Under the pieces are notes generated by a model. It was given only the letters and a program-made list of their open reading frames with translations. It had not been told where the DNA came from and ran no database searches. From Bolinopsis microptera (lineage: Eukaryota; Ctenophora; Tentaculata; Lobata; Bolinopsidae), in the NCBI RefSeq assembly GCF_026151205.1, contig NC_087081.1, positions 12,916,340 through 12,980,339 of the forward strand: DNA of 64,000 nt. Reading direction: 5' to 3'. Below are positions 13,500 through 27,443 of this stretch, piece by piece. A program made the position numbers and the translations under genes. Every line of letters starts with the position of its first letter. Positions within the stretch are counted from its first letter, which is position 1.

Positions 13500-16400
13500 C
13501 GCAATAACCACAATATTTTGTTTAATCGGCAACATGTCAGAACGAATTTTCACACGTTATATTTTGTGTTTTTAATTTTAGAGCGACGTGAGTATTAAAG
13601 ACAATGTCTTATTTGTCACATTTGTGTCGACATTGCTTTCACATCAGTTTTAAAACAGTGTGGCGGATCCGTTTTTTGCGTGAATTATTAATTTATGAAT
13701 AGGTTTTTCAGACGCAGTCTTTAAATTTGAACGCTTGTTCGTCTCTTTTTGCTTTAGTCAACGGTGGTTCAGCTACAATTATTCTTTAGTCGGAAAACAG
13801 TGTAACATCAAGCTTTTGTGAGTTAGTGGCTCAAATCCGATGGAATAAACAAATAGATAAAAATAAGTAGAAGAAGGTTAGCAATATATAAATAATATTT
13901 AATAAATAAATAGACCTTATAAACTGACGTAGACCATTAAATAGACCTGACAATAAAGTTACGAATTAAAGCTCACTTACACGGAATAACACATTTGAGC
14001 AATTGGTAGCTGATATAAAACACGTACATTGTCATGACTAGATGATATGAACGTGTAATACACCATAAGACTAATAATCCGTCCGGGACCAAGAACCAAA
14101 CTGAACAGAGATTAAAAACCATTTAGCAGACAATTCATTAAAACACATTGACAGTCTTTAGTCTCAGAAGTTTACCTTCACCCCTGAAATTTGCTTTTGG
14201 ATATTTTGAATTTATGCAGCTTTCAATATTCAATATCAAGTGTCTTTCTACTAGCTACTTGCTTACTATTAAATGAGTCTGTAGGTAATCTAGCACCGCA
14301 TTGCAATATTAAATATTAATTCCTACCGCTACTTGAAATAATACTAGCCACTGCCGTTATTCACGTTTACCACACCACGTATACCATGTTTCTTACCGCC
14401 ATATTATAGAGGCCACAGATAAAAAGTTTACCGCACAAATCACTAATCAGAGGACACAAGGTGATCCAGATAAATGCCACCTGATGGTAATTCTTACCAC
14501 CACAAATAGAGGCCCCAGCATGTTTCTTACCGCCGTAAATAAATTAGTTTTAAACTTATTACAACATTACAAATCTATTACATTTATTGAGAATTATGTA
14601 ATGTAACGTGATGGAAATATCTTAAACTGGCATATCCTGTCCAAACCCCGGATGCACTACATGAAGAATTCGTTGTAACTTTGTTTGAAAAGCATTAATA
14701 TAACTCTTTATTATATTGCAAGTAGAAATAGAGGCCACCAGATAAAGATATAACTCTTATTGCAAGTAGAAATAGAGGCCACCAAAGGTTCCTGCTCGTT
14801 CTGCAGAACACGCCAACATATTACACAGCTTACTCAGCTCGATTGGTGTTTAAGTGGGATCATGGAGAGGAGCAATTTGTACAAACACACACATTACGCT
14901 GTTTTACAGGATCTTCCTTGCCCTTGTGGTCCAATATAGCCTTTATTTAACCACTTTAAGTTAAGGAACCTGCCTATAAGTGGGCTCAACCGGTTAACTC
15001 AAAGCAGCCCAACATATCCGATATAATTACCTCCCCACCCGTTTCTACAAGTTTACCCCTGCACAGTGCATGGTACAACAGCTGTAATACGTGTACTTGT
15101 AGTATGTATTACAGCACACTTGATAAGCAATTCCAGAGGAGCTCAGTATTAAAATGTCTCTCTAACATTACACATGATATTATACCATTATTACACATGA
15201 TATATTAATATTTTAATCTAGCTTATAGCAGCTCCAGGCTGTAGTGTATTATTAATGCTGGTGTATTATTATTGCTGACTTTTCCGGATTAGTACCTGTT
15301 ATATTGTTTTTATCTGTATTACAGCACACCTGATAAGCAATATCCAAGTCTGGAGTTCAGTATTAAAACGTAATGATTAATATTACACATGATGTTATAC
15401 AGCTGATCGCAGTGTCTTGATGATGATAAATCGTAGCTCCAGGCTGTAGTGTATTATTGATGCGTGCGTGCTGCTGTTTGTCCAACTTGAAGGTTTTCAC
15501 TGCTCCGTTTCGTTATAGCTCATGCGTTGGGGCGGTCAATAAGATGTGATTCAGTGGCGGTGTTAACTGTAGTGATCAAGTAGTCATCTTATGCTCCGTT
15601 TCGTTTTTATCTCCAGCGTTTGTCTGGTTGTTTAGAAATTAGAATTGAACGGTATATTAACTTTTTCCGTTTATTTTTTCCGTGATATCTTGTGAGATAT
15701 AGTGATATCAGCTGATCTCTTCAACTGTAACAGCTCTGTATTCTGTGGTAATCCCCTTCAATGAGCGGGGTCTGTCTGACGATCGATGGGGGATAAGGAA
15801 ACACAAGGAAATATTTTGTAAGATGAACTCAGTTTCAGATGAAGCGTTGTACCAAACACTGTGAGAGCCTTTTGTTTTTTAGCAAGTTTTACTTTCATTT
15901 TCTATATTTTGTGAACTTTTTAATCTTATAGATGTGGATTCTGGGAGGGAGGTGTTAAGTGAAGCTTATTATTATTGACAAATCAACCCCATAATCACTG
16001 CAGTTATGCGTCGAAAAGTTCTCCACCTCTCATCGGAATCTAAATCTATCGTTAAGTTTGGTAAAGTTAATAGCTATATATAATAGTTAACGTGTTCTAT
16101 ATCTATTAACTAAAACTTATTAACGAGTTCTCCGTCTTGTGAATATTTTATCACTTATAGGTTATTTATCAGTTTTCAATTAGTGATATTAAACTTGTTC
16201 GAGTCTTGTAGGCGGTCTGTTATAAGCCGATGACAGTCCTTTAGATTTAGGAAAACTCGCTAGTTTTTGCCAATTTTTATCAAATCCTTATGAATCGAAT
16301 AAGTTCTAAAAATATTGTATCGACCAAAATACATTTTGAATGGCTTTTGAGATTTTACACATAATATATCCATTATCCATCATATATTTGTCATATTTTT

Positions 16401-17030
16401 AGTATAATGGTCATCTCACATTGTTTGTTGATTATCGATATCACATACGCTCAATTAACCGCAAACAATAAACAAATATCAGCATACTCAACCAAGTTGA
16501 TTTAATTAAACATAATTCGATCATATCTATATCTCATTAGTACCGCCGGACTTTCAGTCTTCCTGCTTGCCTGCGAAATTCCTCTGAACACGATGAGGCG
16601 TATAATTGTTTTAGTCTAACCCTGCACACTGCACAGCTCAGCTGCTCTAACTAAAGGTATACTGCCCAGTGCTAGAGTCTACTGCAGCTACACCTGCAGT
16701 CATGACAACACCTGTTGCCATGACTACTGCAGAATGTGCAGATCAGTATCTACCTACTGTTTAGTGAACCCTGCAGCTAGATCACTGTCTACTGTCTAGA
16801 CGACTAATACCAACTAACTGTCTACTAACTGTAGACCACAGTGATAATTTTACCTTTACTTCACGGTATCACGAACATTTACAAGACATGGGAGCAAAGC
16901 GAGAGTAAAAATACGGTAAATAAGGAAATAGCGACCGTGAAGGAAGATACGAATAATTTAACTGCAAATCATTCGAACAAGTTCATTCGTTCCATGTTTG
17001 TGATTCATAAGTTTACAAGTTGTGTGTACT
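13500..17030. other. Gene-poor stretch with local duplications
   Basis: No exon could be supported. About 14700-14790 contains two near-identical copies of a 40-bp unit including GCAAGTAGAAATAGAGGCCA. About 15105-15260 and 15317-15462 form a diverged duplication sharing AGCTCCAGGCTGTAGTGTAT. The rest is AT-rich sequence without recognisable features. Confidence 0.5.
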
Positions 17031-17032
17031 CC

Positions 17033-17150
17033 TTTGTGACCACTGTGTGACCACTGTGTGACCACCGTGTGACCACCGTGACCACTGTGTGACCACTGTG
17101 TGACCACCATGACCACTGTGACCACTGTGTGACCACTCATGTAACCACTT
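17033..17150. repeat. 11-bp minisatellite (GTGTGACCACT)n
   Basis: About ten imperfect copies of GTGTGACCACT, with some units shortened to nine bases. Confidence 0.9.
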
Positions 17151-17790
17151 AATGACCAGTGTTAAGAACTATTCTGTCTTAGGAGTGGGATCAGTATGAC
17201 GAGTATTTTGATAACGAGAGATATGCCCGGACCTAAACAAATATCAAACTATCACTTCCTGGAGATTTCAAAGGTCAAATCGTACACCTTCGAATGGTTA
17301 GGCTAGGAAAATAATACCTTGATTTGCATGCGATATTGGGAAGTTACCATGGGACCGCATAATAATTGCACGCATCTCAGTGTTGGACTCCTGCCAAAAT
17401 CGGTGTAATGCTATTTGGCATTTTATTAAAATTAAACCGCATGTAATTGTAATTTAAATGTACTTGGGAATTAGGCAATATATAAAAATATAACCACAGC
17501 TCACAAAAATGTGGATATTTTCCATTTTTTTTATAACTTTATAATTACATGTATGCACAAAGATTTCGATTTTGTACATTCTTACTTCTTCAATCTTCTA
17601 ATGTTTTAACATCATTATCTGTTATCATCATGTTGGTTATCTATGGACAGGTCAGGCTATAATATAGTAATTATCTCACAGCAAAAAAGACACCTGCTTC
17701 AACTTGCAGCAGGTGTATATTATTTAACGGTATAGTTCAACATCCCCGACTATTCCACTATTTCACTACTTCACTATTTCACTATTTCAG
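17151..17790. other. Intron or upstream sequence before first recognised exon
   Basis: No exon is visible. The last 40 bases are a pyrimidine-rich short tandem repeat of TTTCACTAT-like units that ends in TTTCAG and forms the polypyrimidine tract of the acceptor at 17790. Confidence 0.5.
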
Positions 17791-17942
17791 GTCCAGTGCC
17801 TCGAACAACCCCCCAGCTCCCACTCCTCCACGTATCCTACCCACCCCTGAAGAGTACCCGCTCACTGTTCCTCTCCTCGAGGACCAAGAACCAGACCCTT
17901 TCTCTAACAGGGCACCTCTCTACAGCTCCGTTCAGAAAAAAA
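17791..17942 (+). CDS. Proline-rich adaptor-like gene, internal exon (first one in window)
   Basis: Internal exon of an unrecognised host gene. It follows a strong acceptor (TTTCACTATTTCAG) and ends at AAA|GTAATT. The reading frame is set by phase: one base completes a codon and one base is carried forward, which fits the next exon. The frame encodes about 50 residues, including NPPAPTPPR (SH3-ligand-like), PTPEEYPL and APLYSSV (possible tyrosine phosphorylation sites). Earlier exons should lie upstream, probably outside the window. A long shadow frame in another phase starts at an ATG inside the exon but reads through the donor without family motifs. Function is inferred only from composition: disordered, proline- and tyrosine-rich sequence as in signalling adaptors. 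Confidence 0.6.
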
Positions 17943-18164
17943 GTAATTACAACATTGTTGTGGCTAACTCAACTTTTTCAAAAAACCCTGCATACTCTAC
18001 GCTATTCCGAAGTATTTGGTCGCTTTTCTTCGTTCCTTGTTTTGCCAGTGGCTTAATTGATGAGAAGCTCATTTTCTCAAGGCTGATCATATGGATGCAC
18101 TTCACCGTTTACAATGCGAAAGGTCATTGATTCAACGTTTCTTTTGACTTGTTCCGCTAATTGT

Positions 18165-20207
18165 CTTCGTTTTGATATCCTTCATTCCCTCACTACTTTC
18201 GTCCTGATATCCCTCATTAGCTCATTACTTTCGTTCTGATAAACTGATATCCCTCATTCCCTTACTACTTTCGTTCTGATACCCCTCATTCCCTCACTAC
18301 TTTCGTTCTTATACCCCTCATTCCCTCACTACTTTCGTTCTGATATCCCTCATTCCCTCACTTCTTTCGTTCTGATATCCCTCATTCCCTCACTACTTTC
18401 GTTCTGATATCCCTCATTCCCTCACTACTTTCGTTCTGATATCCCTCATTCCCCCACTACTTTCGTTCTGATACCCCTCATTCCCTCACTACTTTCGTTC
18501 TGATATCCCTCATTCCCTCACTACTTTCGTTCTGATACCCCTCATTCCCTCACTACTTTCGTTCTGATATCCCTCATTCCCTCACTACTTTCGTTCTGAT
18601 ACCCCTCATTCCCTCACTACTTTCGTTCTGATACCCCTCATTCCCACACTACTTTCGTTCTGATACCTCTCATTCCCTCACTACTTTCGTTCTGATACCC
18701 CTCATTCCCTCACTACTTTCGTTCTGATACCGCTCATTCCCTCACTACTTTCGTTCTGATACCCCTCATTCCCTCACTACTTTCGTTCTGATATCCCTCA
18801 TTCCCTCACTACTTTCATTCTGATACCCCTCATTCCCTCACTACTTTCGTTCTGATACCCCTCATTCCCTCACTACTTTCGTTCTGATATCCCTCATTCC
18901 CTCACTACTTTCGTTCTGATATCCCTCATTCCCTCACTACTTTCGTTCTGATATCCCTCATTCCGGCATTCCCTCACTACTTTCGTTCTGATACCCCTTA
19001 TTCCCTCACTACTTTCGTTCTGATATCCCTCATTCCCTCACTACTTTCGTTCTGATATCCCTCATTCCCTCACTACTTTCGTTCTGATATCCCTCATTCC
19101 CTCACTACTTTTGTTCTGATACCCCTCATTCCCTCACTACTTTCGTTCTGATACCCCTCATTCCCTCACTACTTTCGTTCTGATATCCCTCATTCCCTCA
19201 CTACTTTCGTTCTGATATCCCTCATTCCGGCATTCCCTCACTACTTTCGTTCTGATACCCCTTATTCCCTCACTACTTTTGTTCTGATATCCCTCATTCC
19301 CTCACTACTTTCGTTCTGATACCCCTCATTCCCTCACTACTTTCGTTCTGATATCCCTCATTCCCTTACTACTTTCGTTCTGATACCCCTCATTCCCTCA
19401 CTACTTTCGTTCTGATATCCCTCATTCCCTCACTACTTTCGTTCTGATATCCCTCATTCCGGCATTCCCTCACTACTTTCGTTCTGATACCCCTTATTCC
19501 CTCACTACTTTCGTTCTGATATCCTTCATTCCCTCACTACTTTCGCTCTGATATCCCTCATTCCCTCACTACTTTCGTTCTGATACCCCTCATTCCCTCA
19601 CTACTTTCGTTCTGATATCCCTCATTCCCTTACTACTTTCGTTCTGATACCCCTCATTCCCTCACTACTTTCGTTCTGATACCCCTCATTCCCTCACTAC
19701 TTTCGTTCTGATATCCCTCATTCCCTCACTACTTTCGTTCTGATACCCCTCATTCCCTCACTACTTTCGTTCTGATACCCCTCATTCCCTCACTACTTTC
19801 GTTCTGATACCCCTCATTCCCTCACTATTTTCGTTCTGATATCCCTCATTCCCTCACTACTTTCATTCTGATACCCCTCATTCCCTCACTACTTTCGTTC
19901 TGATATCCCTCATTTCCTCACTACTTTCGTTCTGATATCCCTCATTTCCTCACTACTTTCGTTCTGATATCCCTCATTCGCTCACTACTTTCGTTCTGAT
20001 ATCCCTCATTCCCTCACTACTTTCCTTCTGATATCCCTCATTCGCTCACTACTTTCGTTCTGATACCCCTCATTCTCTCACTACTTTCGTTCTGATATCC
20101 CTCATTCCCTCACTACTTTCGTTCTGATATCCCTCATTCCGGCATTCCCTCACTATTTTCGTTCTGATACCCCTTATTCCCCCACTACTTTCGTTCTGAT
20201 ATCCCTC
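18165..20207 (+). repeat. 32-bp pyrimidine-rich minisatellite, left block (about 64 units)
   Basis: Tandem 32-bp unit made of CTGATATCCC (or CTGATACCCC), TCATTCCCTC and ACTACTTTCGTT. The plus strand is pyrimidine-rich, and the consensus unit has no AG dinucleotide. A variant junction, ATTCCGGCATTCCC, recurs (near 18963, 19227, 19459 and 20137), which suggests higher-order amplification. The block ends where the LTR element begins and resumes at 28626. Confidence 0.97.
20204..20207. repeat. Target-site duplication CCTC (left)
   Basis: CCTC immediately precedes the left LTR and recurs at 28626-28629 immediately after the right LTR. Joining the outer flanks at one copy restores the minisatellite register, which supports a 4-bp duplication made on insertion. 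Confidence 0.85.
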
Positions 20208-20896
20208 TATAGAAAACGGAGTTCTCTTGGTATTTAGTGTATGCTAGTCAAGCTCTAGTCACGAAGCACGAAACGGCAGGGCGTACCGTATAGTAGAAAT
20301 GAAACGAGTATATTAAAAAGGATAATTAATTAAAAGGAGAAAGTTATACAAAGTGAACGTCAACAGAGAAAACTTCCAAGTGTTCGCTCCAAGCGATTGC
20401 CGTGAATATAGATCACACTACGTGTCTAGTCACAGAGAATAGTACTCAGTTAAACTGGCTATTGACAATCGAATCCCTTAAAATGATTAAGGGGCAACTA
20501 AGAAGTGAGCTCTCCACTTCCGGCTCTCCGGGTATACTCTCAAAATCTACGTCACGCCACACTGCGTGACGGCACAACGCATCTGCTTGCACCACGTGAC
20601 ACGCTGTCTCGCCAATGAGCACTCCACTAGCAGTCACCCTGTGTCCGCGAGGACCAACCACAGGTCTGGCTGTTAGTCAGGTGCAAAGTGAGCGGACGGC
20701 TCGTTACAGACAGTTAGTCTGACAGTAGTTCTGCCAGCCAACCGACTTACACTCAAAATGTGTAACTCCCAAATACGAACATATAAAAACATTGGTTAAT
20801 ATATACCCGGAAACACATACTAAATTCTACGTCCCGTAAACGTTATACTAAAACTAAGATATCCTAAAAGATATCTCTAAATACCATATTACAACA
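20208..20896 (-). repeat. 3' LTR of the Ty3/Gypsy element
   Basis: 689 bp, nearly identical to 27935-28625. Read on the element strand it begins TGTTGTAATATGG and ends CCGTTTTCTATA. The adjacent internal bases on the element strand, GGGTAGAGA, form a short purine-rich tract as expected next to a 3' LTR. Confidence 0.95.
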
Positions 20897-21456
20897 TCTC
20901 TACCCAAAAATTTTTTTCGAATATTTTAAAACAATAAAATAATCGCCCTTTTCAAAATTTAAATTTCAATGCTCCCACGCATCAAAAGTCCAAAACTTAA
21001 AAATAAGTCAAGTCTCAAAATATAATACACGGCCCTAACCCTGTGCATTAAATTTAAATCATCAAAATCCTAAAGTTAAAACTGAAATTGACTTTCACAA
21101 ATCTTTCAAAACCTTCAAATACTTCCCTCTTGCACCAAGCTGTTGAGTCTTCATCCTTAGATAGAGATGTATCGAATCTCTAATTCGTCCTTGACAAGCA
21201 AACAAAGAAGTCAAAATAAATTCGAAAGTTTCTACGTTTCCGCCACTAAAGCAGCCCTGAGCGAGTCGTGTTGCGAGTAAAGATCCTAATATCCCTATCA
21301 GTACTGTTCTGAAAGATACACGTGTTATACCTAAGTAAGGTACTAAATCACTGCTAAGTACTAAATGGAAAGTTCTAGCTAAGTGCGTAAGATATTACTG
21401 TACTGAGACTAGATCCCAAAGTAAGTGTACTCCCTGTCAGGGATTCTCCCCGTCTT
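20897..21456 (-). other. 3' internal region of the LTR element
   Basis: About 560 bp between the integrase region and the 3' LTR, without recognisable coding content. Confidence 0.6.
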
Positions 21457-22545
21457 CTACTGGTTCAAATACCTCAAGAGATCCTTGACCACACTAACTT
21501 TCTCGTACCCCAAACGGTCGGGTTGTCTCCGCTCCTCAGGTCTCCTAGTGTTATATCTACGCTCCTCCCTCGGAGGGCTCTGTCTTCTTAGATCCACAGG
21601 AGAAAGCGATCCTGTTGTGTCAATGTCGTGCCCCACTGTATCATATGACATAGAACTGTTATGACCCATCGTTCCTTCACCAACAACTGGACTCGATGAT
21701 CTTCTAGCGGCCGATCTCTCTCTAGCTGGAGTGAAGAATTCTGCAGAATTATCAACTGTTTCTACACTATCGCCTGAGGGAATGTTATGTGTGAGAGGTG
21801 TTACAGTACTAAAACTAGGATTAGTGGAATTGAGATCTAGTTGAGCATGACTATTTACAACCCTAGGAGTGGAACTTAAACTAGGTTGTTTATAAATGCT
21901 AGCTGCACCATCCCTCTCCAGACGAAACTTCTTCGGATGAACCTCTCTTCTCCTTGCTACAACTGGTGCTCTTCTCAGTTGAAAATCTGTCTCCTCTTCA
22001 CTATCACTATCGGAATAGACTACATCTCGCCTTGATGAGGCCGTCTCTAACTCAGCTTCACTGCTAACAACTTTAGGCAATGTAAAGCTAGTCTCTAGTT
22101 TCTCAGAAAACTTGTTCCTGACGTATCTCTTTAACTTTCCAATGTTAAACACCTTCTTCTCTCCATCAGGCAAATCTAAACAGTACAAGTGATCGTTTAT
22201 CTTCTTAGAGATCTTATACGGGCCAACCCAACGAGGACCGAACTTGTGCTTTGGACAATTTATCAAAACAAAAGCTTCCTCACCTTCCTCAAAGAATGGT
22301 CCCTTAACGTGCTTATCGTGATATCTCTGTGCATAGCAAAAATCACGCTCAGCTTGGACCCTCACCTTCCTGGTGATAAACTTGAGATTCTTGTACAGCT
22401 CGTACGCTTCAACATCAAACTCATTCTCCTTCATAGGCTCTAGCTCGAAATCCTTACGATTCTCAGCTAGCAGGCTTAAAGGTGTGTTTAACTCACGACC
22501 AAACACCAACCTGTTGCTAGAATAACCTGTGTGCCGATTCCGCAA
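21457..22545 (-). pseudogene. Fossil integrase C-terminal region (Ty3/Gypsy)
   Basis: Part of the LTR element. It contains a GPY/F-like module (GPRWVGPYKISKKI, then DGEKKVFNIGKLKRY), typical of the integrase C-terminus in Gypsy elements. It is followed by a low-complexity, Ser/Glu/Arg-rich tail. Treated as a fossil part of the element. Confidence 0.85.
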
Positions 22546-22719
22546 TGAGTTAAGTACAAAGACTACTCTAGATAACCAAAGATCCCAGTCCTGGTATCGT
22601 CCCTGGTGGTAAGCTGGTTCTCAGGGCAGTATTCAACCGACGGTTTGCTCTCTCAACTCTACCAGTACTACGAGAAACGTACGGTTGGCCATGAATGTAC
22701 TTGCAATCTAATGCTTGAG

Positions 22720-25143
22720 CTATGGTCTCGAAATACTTAGCTCTAAACCCGGATGATTATCAGCCATCATGAATCTAGGCTGGCCAAAACGATCAATCCA
22801 AAACCTACGAATCAAAGACACGCTCTCCTTAGCTGTCTGGGTCTTAGTAGGAATAGCTACCACATAATTTGACCAACAATCGGTTATAGTCAAAATATAC
22901 TTGTAACCTCTAGGTGTAGCACCAACCTTCTCAGGAACTATATGATCGAAACAAATTGCTGAGTTAAATGAGTGGAACAATATGTGCTTGAGAGGTGCCT
23001 TATTGTATGCCTGAGGCGGCTTACTTGCTGCACACCTGCAACATGCTGCGATCCATAACTTGAAACATTCACCCATTTTCGGCCAGTAGAAATGTCGTTT
23101 ACAGACCTCAAGACAATTTTCTACTCCAGCATGTGCAGTCTCCTGGTTATGCACCATGTCCAGAACAGATTCATGCAAGGATTCGGGGACTATGATCAAC
23201 TCTCTACTTCCCTCCGGATCCCTCACTTCAGTCCAACGTCTCCTAAGTATCCCGTCCTTGATACTTATAAGATCAAACTGTTTCCAATAACTCAACAGTT
23301 CCTGAGGCAGTTTACTAGTCTGAATGGCAACAGGTTTCTCACCCTTGGTAACCCAACTGTAGATCTGGTTTAAAATATCATCATCCTTCTGAGCCTGTTT
23401 AATCTGCTCATGGGTAGGATTAAGAAACTTTACTCCTCTCTCTAGAGAGCTTACATCACTAGTAACCGCTGAAACATTCTCCACTACATCAACTGCTCCC
23501 GCAACTTCTGATGCTTCCTCTGTAGTATCAGCCTGAGTAAGATTACAATTGCAATGTCGGCTATCAACTTCAGGCGTAATCTGAACAATGTTTACAACAC
23601 TAGGGTCTTCACTATTCTCATCAAACAAGAACCCCGGAATCATACTGTCCTCAACACTCACCTCATTGCAAGATTCCTTAACCAGATTACTGCAATCATC
23701 ATCAACCACAGTCTCGCTGCTAACCGGTACCTGCATCCTCTTAAACAGTATCGGGTGTTTACATCTATAATGTTCACGTCTCACCCGGTTTACTCCCTCT
23801 AACGCAGCATCAAGACTAAAAGTGGAACTATGACCAATGCTCGCAACATTTTCTCGAGATTTACCATAAACTTGGTACTTATAACGACTAAGTCCATCAC
23901 ACATCTGGTTACTCTTCCCCGAGATATGCTTCATGGTAAAAGTATAGTTAGCAAGCTCCTGAAGCTTCCTGATGACAGAAGACGACATTTTTGAAAATAT
24001 TGTCGTAATGTTCAAGAGTGGCAGACAATCTGTGATAACAGTGAAGTTTTTAACGCCACGTAAGTAAACCGAGAAATGTTTCAGAGTCTGATATAAAGTC
24101 TCAAATTCAATCTGAGTTTGCGGCCATATCCGCTTGTGGTCCGGAACCTTACGAGAAAAGTACGCAATTACCCTCCTCTTACCTTTGATCCACTGAGTCA
24201 AAGTACCACCAAATGCGTGTTTAGAACCATCTAAAGTTACCTCATAACTATTTTCCGGATCACTAACCTCCGGAAATGCTAGGACAGGACTAGATATCAA
24301 CATGTCACGTAACTTCTGAAATGCAATCTGGCAATCCTCGGTCCACTCGAATACCTTGTTCTTACGAAGTAACGCATAGAGAGGACGTGCTATCTCGGAA
24401 TATCCCTTGCAGAACTTCTTGGAATAATTCAACATGCCTAAAACTGATTGCAATTCAGCTCTATTACTGGGAGGTTCTAGACTCTTAATATGCTCTATAC
24501 GAGAGTCGTTCATCCTGACTCCTTCCTTAGTTAGAGTAATACCGACATATTCAACCTCCTCACGTAAAAATCTGCACTTACGAGGTGTTAGTTTGAGATT
24601 ACCCAACTTAAGACGAGCAAAGAGTACTGACAGTATCTGAATGTGAGATTTTACATCACGCGTGAATATCAGTAAATCATCTATGAAGAATGCTAACGCA
24701 TCTGATATACCCAGACCGTTTATCAACCGCATAACCATTCTAGTAAACGTAGCTGAACTAGATTTCAGGCCCATGACCATTCTAGCAAACTGATACCGTT
24801 TCTGATTGTGCATGAACGCCGTGACATGCCTGGATTCCTTGGTATACGGAACCTGGTGAAAAGATTTACTCAAATCCACTGTTGAATACAAATTTTTATC
24901 GCCCACCTTGTCTAAAATGTGGTTCAAATTCGGCAGCTCCATTAAATCATCCTGAAGCTCTAAATTTACCATTCTAAGATCCGCAACCAATCTAGAGCGA
25001 TCTCCTGATGGCACCAGGAAAAGGGGAGAATTAAAATTAGAATGGTCAGGGCATTCCTCAACCACACCAGATCTAAGCAAACCTCTAATCTGTCTATCCA
25101 TTTCCGGCTGCTGCTTAACGGAATCCTTCTCGATGGAACCCAT
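22720..25143 (-). pseudogene. Fossil reverse transcriptase, RNase H and integrase region (Ty3/Gypsy)
   Basis: Part of the LTR element. In order it shows reverse transcriptase (YSTVDLSKSFHQVP, then the catalytic FIDDLLIF block), RNase H (EVTLDGSKHAFGG), the integrase zinc-binding segment (HFYWPKM, then CCRCAASK) and the start of the integrase core (ILTITDCWSNYVVAIPTK). The order reverse transcriptase, RNase H, integrase identifies Ty3/Gypsy rather than Copia. The element is broken and is not described further. Confidence 0.93.
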
Positions 25144-25149
25144 CTAGGT

Positions 25150-27443
25150 TTATAGTTATCCTTGAGCTGGAGATGTGCCTCAAAGAAATTACAACAACCT
25201 AAATCATGCTCTCCACTCGAGAAAACGGTTCTATACTCCCACACAGTCTCTCGAAGATCATTCTTGTCTTCCTCGCTAATCTTCAACTCGTCTAACTTCA
25301 ACTGCTTGAAAAGACTCTCCCTATCCCATTCCTTAACTAGCGGCTCCTCATCAGCTAGCTGGCTTACCTCTGGCACTGAACAATCAGATGACACCGCATT
25401 AACTGTTTCACAGGTCACTCTCATGACTCGCTCACCAAACTCTACAGGCTTCATCTTACCCAGCCACGTTCTCTTATTTATCTTCACAGGCTTATCTGTA
25501 GGATTCATGACTCTAACAGGGACCATGTTGTCCTCAGATCGTATGAGAGAGTGCGCTGTGAATATGCCAGTACCTACAACCGTGTTAACATGAGGTTCTA
25601 ACTGTCCATAAACGTCATCACGTTGACTTCTAGGTCGCAACAATTTTCCCTGTATATGAGTGCCCGAGAGAGGTGGTATAATTACTGTTTCACTGCATAC
25701 TACCTTCATGCAGCGCTTAGTGGGTTTAGGAGGTGTTCTAAAACATGATGAACCCTTGTTAGTATACAGCAATCTATCCCTGGCATTAATATTGATCCCC
25801 TGATCAAACATTAAATCCATGCCTATCAGAACCTCTGCCTCATGAAATTCAGAAACAACAAACGTGTGTTCAAAAGATTTTCCGGCAATAACCACTGGAA
25901 GCTTAATCTGACCGAAAGTCTTTATGTTATTTCCCGAAAAGGACTTAAGCTTGAGATTACACGATACAACCTTCTCAAACTTATCTATAAATCTGACAAA
26001 TGATTCAGCAACTATAGAAATGGATGACCCCGTATCCACGAAGAAATTTGCTGATCTACCCGCACAATTTCCTCCAACCAAAATGCAGTTTCCCTTACTG
26101 CCACCAATCTCGTTACAATCCTCATAGAAGTTTAAAGGCGCCTGGTTGTTAGGTCTATACGCTCTGTTCCCACTCTTTTGGCCATAACCACTTTGATATA
26201 ACGACCCTCTGTCTTGATATCCACTTCTATTACCAGCAAATCTGCTCGGACAGTTTCTCTGAAAATGCCCTCTATTACCACACTCCCAACAACCTTCTAA
26301 CTGAGAGCGAACGTTACGTGATCCCCGATTATTAGAATTAACCACGTTGCGAGCTGGCTGATAACGTGATTGAACAGGCGTGTTTCTACGATCATCATTT
26401 CTCATACCACCCCTAAAACTATTGCTAACCATATTAGGAGTCCATGATCGGCCTGTGCGCTGGTTAACTTCCGAATGGGAAGGAGGACATTCAGGACTAT
26501 AACTCTCCTGTCTAGTGCCCGTCATAAAGTGGTCACGTGTTTGTCTAGGTGCTGCAAACCTAGCTCTCTGGCCATCTAATTCAGGATTACTAATGGCGAA
26601 AATCGTATCCTGGGCCTGAGTGAAACTCCCTGGTTCACCACCAACAGCTAACGTGATACGCTCAGTGTGGATTGCTAGTTTTACTGCCTCTCTATAGGAA
26701 TGTAACTGGGACTCATAAAGCTTAGTCCTTACAGCTACGTCACGAGCTCCTACAACAAGAACATGCAAGCAACTCTCGTCCCTCTTCGACTCGCAGTCGT
26801 ATCCGGCTTTAAAAGCAAGCTCATCTATACGTGAAATAAACTGCTGTAGGTTCTCATTAGCTAACTGACGCAATGACATGAGCTCAGTTCTATAGGCCCA
26901 AGATTGAGTAGCTGGAAATATCTCCTCTGAGTATCGCTTAATAAGAAGATCAATATTACATCTCTCGTCCGGCCTAAGAGAGATTTTCTGCAGTATTTCC
27001 CAGGTGGATTCACAACGAATGTACGACAACATGTACGTGCTAATATCAGAACCACCGCTATGTCCACACAGAATCAAATGCTCCTTGAACCGCCTGGCAA
27101 ATCTGATGAAATTAGATCCAGTGTCAAAGTAAGGAGGCTTGGGAGGCTTGGCACCCGTCAAATGTGGACCAGCGACTGAACTATTCAATGGGGTTATCAT
27201 ACTGTTGTCAAAATCATCCCCGATGTTCACGTTTCTAAACTTAGTAACTGTGCTAAGTGGTTCTGGCCGTACATTATCAATCTTATTCTGCAGGCATTCT
27301 AAAGCTGAATTCAACTCCTTCTCTAAATCGGAAATGTCATGGCTATCTGTACCTAAACCATCTATCTCCTCCATAGTCTTATTTATGTTTGACTCGATAA
27401 TTGACGTCGCCCACTCCATTTCAGCTGCATAACTATCACACAT
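25150..27443 (-). pseudogene. Fossil Gag and protease region (Ty3/Gypsy)
   Basis: Part of the LTR element. It has a Gag-like helical N-terminal half, then a CCHC zinc knuckle (CWECGNRGHFQRNC), then an aspartic protease with the DTGSS active-site motif (FFVDTGSSISIV) and a downstream VLIGMDLM segment typical of retroviral-type proteases. Confidence 0.92.

Noticed and set aside
20446-20661. Short frame inside the LTR, present in both LTRs
   Set aside because: Lies wholly within the LTR and shows no recognisable protein motif; identical in both copies because the LTRs are.
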